A DNA stretch of 19,863 nucleotides from Phocaeicola_A sp964514145 (GTDB lineage: Bacteria > Bacteroidota > Bacteroidia > Bacteroidales > Bacteroidaceae): positions 1 to 19,863 of the forward strand of contig CAZEPM010000025.1 in NCBI GenBank assembly GCA_964514145.1, read 5' to 3'. The position numbers were made by a program, and so were the translations under genes. Under the pieces are notes generated by a model that made no database searches, was not told the DNA's origin, and saw only the letters and a list, made by a program, of their open reading frames with translations. Below are positions 15,906 to 19,863 of this stretch, piece by piece; position 1 is the first letter of the stretch, and each line of letters begins with the position of its first letter.

Positions 15906-16757
15906 TTAGTTAGCAATAGATGGGTGTAGGGTGGTCTCAAACAGGCAAATGGCTTCGGTGGCTTGCCGCACATCGTGTACCCGCAAAATGTGTGCACCTT
16001 TGGTGAGTGCCAGGGTATTGAGCACGGTCGTGCCGTTGAGCGCATTTTCCGGACAGCAGTCCACCACCCTGTTGATCATCGATTTGCGTGATATGCCGAC
16101 CAGAAGCGGAAGATCGAAAAGGGCGAAGTCATCGAGATGGGCTAAGAGTTCGTAATTGTGTACGAGCGTTTTTCCGAATCCGAAGCCCGGATCTAAAATC
16201 AAGTCGTTGACACCAAGCGCATGAAGCTGCTCAATTTTTCGGGCAAAGTAGCTGAAAACCTCCGGCAGGAAATGGTCGTAGCGTGGACTTAGCTGCATGT
16301 CTTGCGGTGTCCCCTGCATGTGCATCAGAATATAAGGCACCTGCAGTCGTGCGACGGTAGCAAACATGTTTTTATCCATCTCGCCGCCGGAAATATCGTT
16401 GATGATGCCTACACCGTATTCCTCCACACACATGGCGGCCACATCTGCCCGAAACGTGTCGACCGACACAACAACGTCAGGACAGACTTCGCGCAAGATG
16501 TTCAGACCGAAACGCAGGCGGCGCATCTCTTCTTCCTGGCTGATGTCTGTCGCACCGGGGCGCGACGAATAGGCTCCGATGTCGATGATGGCACCCCCTT
16601 CACCCACAATCTCGTGACAACGCCGGCGGATATCGGCGGCTGTCTGTTGGCGGCTGTCTGCATAAAAAGAGTCCGGTGTAACATTCAGGATACCCATGGC
16701 CAACGGAGTGCGTAAGTCGAGCAGTTTGCCGTGTATATTGAGGGAGTATCGATTCAT
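15906..16757 (-). CDS. folP: Dihydropteroate synthase
   Basis: It joins p-aminobenzoate and hydroxymethyl-dihydropterin pyrophosphate in folate synthesis and is the sulfonamide target. The 283-aa TIM barrel shows MGILNVTPDSFYAD (21-34), IDIGAYSSRPGAT (58-70), SVDTFRADVA, INDISGG (119-125), LMHMQGTPQDM, LDPGFGFGKTLVHN (188-201) and a C-terminal HILRVHDV. The usual DIGGxSTRPG reads DIGAYSSRPG here. The ATG at 16757 is chosen because an in-frame TTG at 16793 would sit inside the promoter spacer and add 12 residues unlike the family. cdaA follows after 12 nt, and murF is transcribed away on the other strand. Confidence 0.93.
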   Translation of the reverse strand: MNRYSLNIHGKLLDLRTPLAMGILNVTPDSFYADSRQQTAADIRRRCHEIVGEGGAIIDIGAYSSRPGATDISQEEEMRRLRFGLNILREVCPDVVVSVDTFRADVAAMCVEEYGVGIINDISGGEMDKNMFATVARLQVPYILMHMQGTPQDMQLSPRYDHFLPEVFSYFARKIEQLHALGVNDLILDPGFGFGKTLVHNYELLAHLDDFALFDLPLLVGISRKSMINRVVDCCPENALNGTTVLNTLALTKGAHILRVHDVRQATEAICLFETTLHPSIAN

Positions 16758-16778
16758 GTCGGTCGGATTTTGTTTTCG

Positions 16779-16809
16779 CAAAAGTACATACAATAATTGA
16801 GATCACGAA
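16779..16809 (-). promoter_or_regulatory. Promoter of folP-cdaA
   Basis: On the minus strand TTCG (16806-16809), a 19-nt spacer and TACTTTTG (16779-16786) fit the Bacteroidetes pattern, with one mismatch in the -33. The start would be near 16772, about 15 nt before the folP ATG at 16757. Confidence 0.6.
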
Positions 16810-16830
16810 TAAAGATAAACCGAAAAAGCC

Positions 16831-16838
16831 TATCTTTG
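16831..16838 (+). promoter_or_regulatory. Candidate -7 element for murF
   Basis: TATCTTTG is a full TAnnTTTG match 23 nt before the murF ATG. No TTTG-like -33 is present at 19-21 nt upstream; that stretch overlaps the -33 of the divergent folP promoter. The start would be near 16845. Confidence 0.5.
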
Positions 16839-16861
16839 TGATGAAATAAAGTTTCAATCTT

Positions 16862-18172
16862 ATGGAGATATCATCAATCTATCGTCTTTATCAGCAACAT
16901 CCACAAATCACGACCGATAGTCGCAACTGCCCCGAAGGATCTGTCTTTTTTGCTCTCAGGGGAGCCAGATTCAACGGCAATACCTTTGCTCGCAAGGCTC
17001 TGGAAATGGGATGTGCCTATGCTGTAATCGACGAAGAAGCCTATGCTGACCCGACCGACAAGCGGCTATTGCTCGTGGACGACTCGCTCAAAGTCTTGCA
17101 AAAACTGGCCAACTATCATCGACGCAAACTGGCTACACGAATCCTTGCCATTACCGGAACCAACGGCAAAACAACAACGAAAGAACTCATTGCACACGTG
17201 CTGATGAAAAAATATCGCGTGCTCTACACACAAGGAAACTACAACAATGCCATTGGAGTACCCCTCACCCTGTTACGGCTGACACCCGAACATGAAATCG
17301 CCGTCATCGAGATGGGAGCCAGTCACCCGGGCGACATCAAAGAACTCGTAGAGATTGCAGAGCCCGATTACGGCATCATTACGAATGTAGGAAAAGCCCA
17401 TCTCGAAGGATTCGGCTCTTTCGACGGCGTGATTCACACCAAGGGAGAACTGTTCGACTATCTGCGCACCCAACCACAGTCTGTCGTCTTCCTCCACAAC
17501 GGCGACCCTTATCTGGAGCCAATTGCTGCCGGACTGTCGACAATTCGATACGGAACACCGGATCCGAAGACCACTTTGATGGCCTGTGGCGAGGTCGTGG
17601 CCGCCACCCCTTTCCTTCATTTCCGTTGGCGGCACGACAACAGCCCATGGCACGAAGTAACCACCCACTTGATAGGCACTTACAATCTCGACAATTTGAT
17701 GGCAGCGGTGACCGTCGGACGCTACTTCGGAGTTTTGGATACGCACATCGATGAAGCGTTGACGGCATACATCCCCACCAACAACCGCTCGCAACTGGTA
17801 CACACAACGCATAACCACTTGATTGTCGATGCCTACAACGCCAATCCAACAAGCATGGCGACGGCTTTGACCAGCTTCTGCCACATGAAGGTCAGCCCCA
17901 AGATGGTCATTCTGGGCGACATGAAAGAGTTGGGAACACATAGTGTAAACGAACATCAGCATGTGGCCGACTTACTCAGCGAATACGGCTTCGACCGCAC
18001 GTGGCTCGTAGGCAAAGCCTTTGCCACTGTCCAGTGTGCGGCAGCAGTGCACCACTTTGCCTACGTCGACGAGGTGGTTCAAGCCTTGAAAGCGGAGCGA
18101 CCCGAAGGCTTTCACATCTTGATCAAAGGGTCGAACAGCATACGGCTATCAGAGCTCATTCCTTATTTGTAG
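16862..18172 (+). CDS. murF: UDP-N-acetylmuramoyl-tripeptide--D-alanyl-D-alanine ligase
   Basis: MurF adds D-Ala-D-Ala to the UDP-MurNAc-tripeptide, the last cytoplasmic step of peptidoglycan precursor synthesis. The 436-aa protein has the N-terminal substrate domain with TTDSRNCPEGSVFFALRG (17-34). The central ATPase domain carries the P-loop TGTNGKTTTKE (98-108), GNYNNAIGVPL, IEMGASHPGDI and HTKGEL with the probably carbamylated K194. The C-terminal domain has VDAYNANPTSM and ends in ILIKGSNSIRL. The length is normal. GNYNN and DAYNANP separate it from MurC, MurD and MurE. The gene stands alone, divergent from folP and outside a division/cell-wall cluster, and is followed by a hairpin terminator. 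Confidence 0.95.
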   Translation: MEISSIYRLYQQHPQITTDSRNCPEGSVFFALRGARFNGNTFARKALEMGCAYAVIDEEAYADPTDKRLLLVDDSLKVLQKLANYHRRKLATRILAITGTNGKTTTKELIAHVLMKKYRVLYTQGNYNNAIGVPLTLLRLTPEHEIAVIEMGASHPGDIKELVEIAEPDYGIITNVGKAHLEGFGSFDGVIHTKGELFDYLRTQPQSVVFLHNGDPYLEPIAAGLSTIRYGTPDPKTTLMACGEVVAATPFLHFRWRHDNSPWHEVTTHLIGTYNLDNLMAAVTVGRYFGVLDTHIDEALTAYIPTNNRSQLVHTTHNHLIVDAYNANPTSMATALTSFCHMKVSPKMVILGDMKELGTHSVNEHQHVADLLSEYGFDRTWLVGKAFATVQCAAAVHHFAYVDEVVQALKAERPEGFHILIKGSNSIRLSELIPYL

Positions 18173-18209
18173 TGCCTTTTCTTATAATACTTACTTTCTT
18201 ATACAAAGA

Positions 18210-18243
18210 AATCAGTTGCAACCCAGTAGGATTGCAACTGATT
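18210..18243. terminator. Bidirectional hairpin between murF and the Spy-like gene
   Basis: AATCAGTTGCAA (18210-18221) and TTGCAACTGATT (18232-18243) form a perfect 12-bp stem with a 10-nt loop. The minus-strand side is followed by TCTTTGT; the plus-strand side is followed by AATTAATT and lacks a clean T-run. It lies between two convergent genes and probably terminates both. Confidence 0.65.
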
Positions 18244-18282
18244 AATTAATTGAGCAGTGTTTGTAAGAGATAAAAATTAGAA

Positions 18283-18789
18283 TTAATCCATCATCATATC
18301 ATCTCCGCCTCCAAATGCATCCCGTTCCGGCATTCTTCTACGTGAATTATCGTTTCGGCGATTCATCCGTTCGTCATTGAGGAGATTCATATTCATGCGC
18401 TCTACATTATACATCGTATTTATCTGTTGCACTGTCAGAAGACCTTTAAACTTATCATAATAAGTCTCTTTTACTTCTAACATCTTACGTCCTTGCTCAA
18501 AATCGTTTTTAATTTTCTGATCTAGTTCTTCATCTGTCATTTCCGATACTTTCTTACCTGCTTCCAAAGGTTGATTGCAATCCTTCAATGCTTGCTGATA
18601 CTCTTGATATAGGGCTGTAAATTCTGCCGTCTTATCATTATCCAATTTCAATGCTTTAATTACTTGCTTCAGCTGCATTTCAGAAAAGTCTTCTCGTCTT
18701 CCTTTTCCACGTTTACCATCGTTTTGTGCTAAAGTACTACTTACAAATACAGCTACAAAAGCCATCAACATCATTAATCTTTTGTTCAT
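18283..18789 (-). CDS. Secreted Spy/CpxP-like LTxxQ protein (putative periplasmic stress protein)
   Basis: The 168-aa product has a signal peptide (MNKRLMMLMAFVAVFVSSTLA, cleavage near residue 21, before QN). A basic patch (KRGKGRR) and a highly charged, helix-rich body follow. An LTVQQ motif at 118-122 matches the LTxxQ motif of the Spy/CpxP fold, and LKLDNDKTAEFTALYQEY resembles the first half of that pair. The C-terminus is Arg-rich, then ends in a Gly-Asp-Met tail (GGGDDMMMD). There is one cysteine in the mature part. It is the last gene of the sigma/anti-sigma operon, 30 nt after the anti-sigma stop. By analogy with Spy/CpxP it may chaperone or sense misfolded envelope proteins; this is inference, and the family match is by motif only. 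Confidence 0.6.
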   Translation of the reverse strand: MNKRLMMLMAFVAVFVSSTLAQNDGKRGKGRREDFSEMQLKQVIKALKLDNDKTAEFTALYQEYQQALKDCNQPLEAGKKVSEMTDEELDQKIKNDFEQGRKMLEVKETYYDKFKGLLTVQQINTMYNVERMNMNLLNDERMNRRNDNSRRRMPERDAFGGGDDMMMD

Positions 18790-18819
18790 AATTTTTCATT
18801 TTAAGTTATACAATAAAAA

Positions 18820-19179
18820 CTATTCATAATTGTCGAGTGTCAATGTTACGTCAAGTTCAAAAAGTTGAAGTTGTAACTCCAATTCTTCATCCGAAAGATT
18901 CCTAATATATTGACCCATAATTGTAGAACCGGACATGCTGGCCAATTCTTGATAATTTTGTTTTTCTATGGTATCTTGAAAACCCAATCTGACAAAAAGC
19001 ACCCCTCCAATAATCATGGCTGCAATGCTACCGACAGAAATCCAAATTCTACGTATACGCTGCCGCATACATTCTTTTCTGATTCGTTCCATCATCTTGT
19101 CAGGAAACGTATCAAAAAAGCCATCGGGAACCCGATACGGTATTTCTCTTTTTTTGTCTTCAATATCAATATTTTTCAT
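18820..19179 (-). CDS. Single-pass membrane protein, probable anti-sigma factor
   Basis: The 119-aa protein has a short N-terminal cytoplasmic part with YRVPDGFFDTFPDKMMERI (15-33), a motif common in small Bacteroidetes proteins encoded after ECF sigma genes. A basic stretch and one transmembrane helix (about 45-63, ISVGSIAAMIIGGVLF) follow. The C-terminal part is acidic and contains SDEELELQLQLFELD (96-110). It has no zinc-binding anti-sigma (ZAS) HxxxCxxC motif. Its start codon is one base after the sigma-factor stop, which implies translational coupling and equal dosage. Topology, size and position make it the likely membrane tether that holds the sigma factor. No direct sequence proof of binding is available. 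Confidence 0.6.
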   Translation of the reverse strand: MKNIDIEDKKREIPYRVPDGFFDTFPDKMMERIRKECMRQRIRRIWISVGSIAAMIIGGVLFVRLGFQDTIEKQNYQELASMSGSTIMGQYIRNLSDEELELQLQLFELDVTLTLDNYE

Positions 19180-19180
19180 A

Positions 19181-19723
19181 TTACATCTGTGTTTGCAAAT
19201 ATTTCTTTATATTCTCTTTAGCATAAAAGAAATTGGTTTTCAATGTTTCTATCTGAGTATTTAATACTACAGCCATCTCACTATATTCCATCCTATCGTA
19301 GTAGCGAAGATTAAAGACCAATTGCTGTCGTTCTGGGAGTCGACGAATGGCTTTTTCAAGGAGTAACGTCCGTTCAAGTTCTTCGCTGGAATCGTCTGTT
19401 TCATCCAGTTGTGTCCAAATCTCATTGCCGACATCTTCAATCGATATCTTTGTTTGCTTATTGTGTTCTAAGAAGCGAAAAACCTCATTGGTCGCTATCT
19501 TATATATCCAAGTAGATAATTTGCTCGTTCTTTTAAACAACTTCCAATGTTTATATACTCTCAAGAATGTTTCTTGTAGCACATCTTCCGTATCGTCATG
19601 ATTGTCTAACATCCGGCGTATATGCCAATAGATCGGTTCTTGAAAATAATTTATCAAACATCTGAAACCTTTTTCTTTGTCTGCACGAAAGAGTTCTATG
19701 ATTTCCTCTTCTTTTTCTTTCAT
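19181..19723 (-). CDS. ECF-type RNA polymerase sigma factor (sigma-70 family, RpoE-like)
   Basis: This 180-aa group 4 sigma factor directs RNA polymerase to a small regulon. Region 2 includes DDTEDVLQETFLRVYKHW and STWIYKIATNEVFRFL, the core-binding and -10-recognising helices. A short acidic linker (TQLDETDDSSEEL) connects to region 4, which has RLPERQQLVFNLRYYDRMEYSE and a helix-turn-helix ending in TNFFYAKENIKKYL. Regions 1 and 3 are absent, as in all ECF factors. The anti-sigma-like gene follows after one base and a secreted LTxxQ protein after that, which suggests response to an envelope signal. A possible autoregulated promoter is at 19744-19772. Confidence 0.93.
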   Translation of the reverse strand: MKEKEEEIIELFRADKEKGFRCLINYFQEPIYWHIRRMLDNHDDTEDVLQETFLRVYKHWKLFKRTSKLSTWIYKIATNEVFRFLEHNKQTKISIEDVGNEIWTQLDETDDSSEELERTLLLEKAIRRLPERQQLVFNLRYYDRMEYSEMAVVLNTQIETLKTNFFYAKENIKKYLQTQM

Positions 19724-19743
19724 GTTTCACCACATTGTTTGTT

Positions 19744-19772
19744 CTTAATACCCGAATTTACTCAAAAAGTTC
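19744..19772 (-). promoter_or_regulatory. Possible self-recognised ECF promoter of the sigma operon
   Basis: On the minus strand GAACTTTTTGAG (19761-19772) is followed after six bases by CGGGTATTAAG (19744-19754), 20 nt before the sigma start codon. GAACTT recalls -35 elements of RpoE-like sigma factors. No TAnnTTTG housekeeping box is found in this 140-nt region. The spacing and identity of the -10 are a guess. Confidence 0.3.
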
Positions 19773-19863
19773 AATAGCCTATTTGTTTTTTAACTCTATG
19801 CTTTAGAATATTTACTTTTTTCTATTCATCTTCACATTTTAGATGTCATATTATCTTTATAAT

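Noticed and set aside
16758..16793. TTG start at 16793 for folP
   Set aside because: It falls in the spacer of the folP promoter and would add residues not seen in dihydropteroate synthases.
17273..17962. 229-aa minus-strand reading frame
   Set aside because: It lies fully antisense to murF, which is complete and recognisable; the composition is that of a shadow frame.

Overview
The window looks like a chromosomal segment of a Bacteroidota bacterium, most likely order Bacteroidales; genus not resolved. The evidence is a set of promoters of the Bacteroidetes type (a TTG-like -33 element, 19-21 nt, then TAnnTTTG), the absence of strong Shine-Dalgarno sites, a TonB-receptor-like outer-membrane barrel with a carboxypeptidase-regulatory-like N-terminus, a 'VPDGFFD'-type anti-sigma partner, and the folP-cdaA gene pair. 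It is a draft scaffold: exactly 100 Ns at 14004-14103 are flanked on both sides by the same 55 bp, so the gap is almost certainly an artificial join of two overlapping contigs.

Left part (1-5270): the last codons of an unidentified gene, tRNA-Ala(GGC) with its own promoter and terminator, and mfd (transcription-repair coupling factor), all but the first on the minus strand. Divergent from mfd is a fucO-type iron-dependent lactaldehyde/propanediol dehydrogenase ending in a strong terminator.

Middle part (5350-10447): a tight plus-strand operon of a soluble polyprenol-phosphate mannosyltransferase-like enzyme, dihydroorotase (pyrC), a stand-alone MetH reactivation domain, a membrane-anchored metallophosphoesterase and a PlsC-type acyltransferase, the last with an additional promoter. 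A 604-nt intergenic region follows. It carries about 8.5 tandem copies of a 22-bp unit that can fold into hairpins in two alternative registers; I know of no named family for it. Then comes a 970-aa outer-membrane barrel protein with a polyglycine-phenylalanine tail.

Right part (14200-19863): ahpC behind a promoter preceded by three TAGGTA/TACCTA half-sites (a candidate peroxide-regulator operator). The folP-cdaA pair (folate synthesis and c-di-AMP synthesis) is convergent with ahpC and divergent from murF (peptidoglycan precursor synthesis). A minus-strand operon of an ECF sigma factor, a one-TM anti-sigma-like protein and a secreted Spy/CpxP-like LTxxQ protein closes the window and is probably an envelope-stress module.

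Most genes are ordinary housekeeping. The points most worth a second look are the 22-bp hairpin array, the ahpC operator, the split-off MetH reactivation domain and the false assembly gap.
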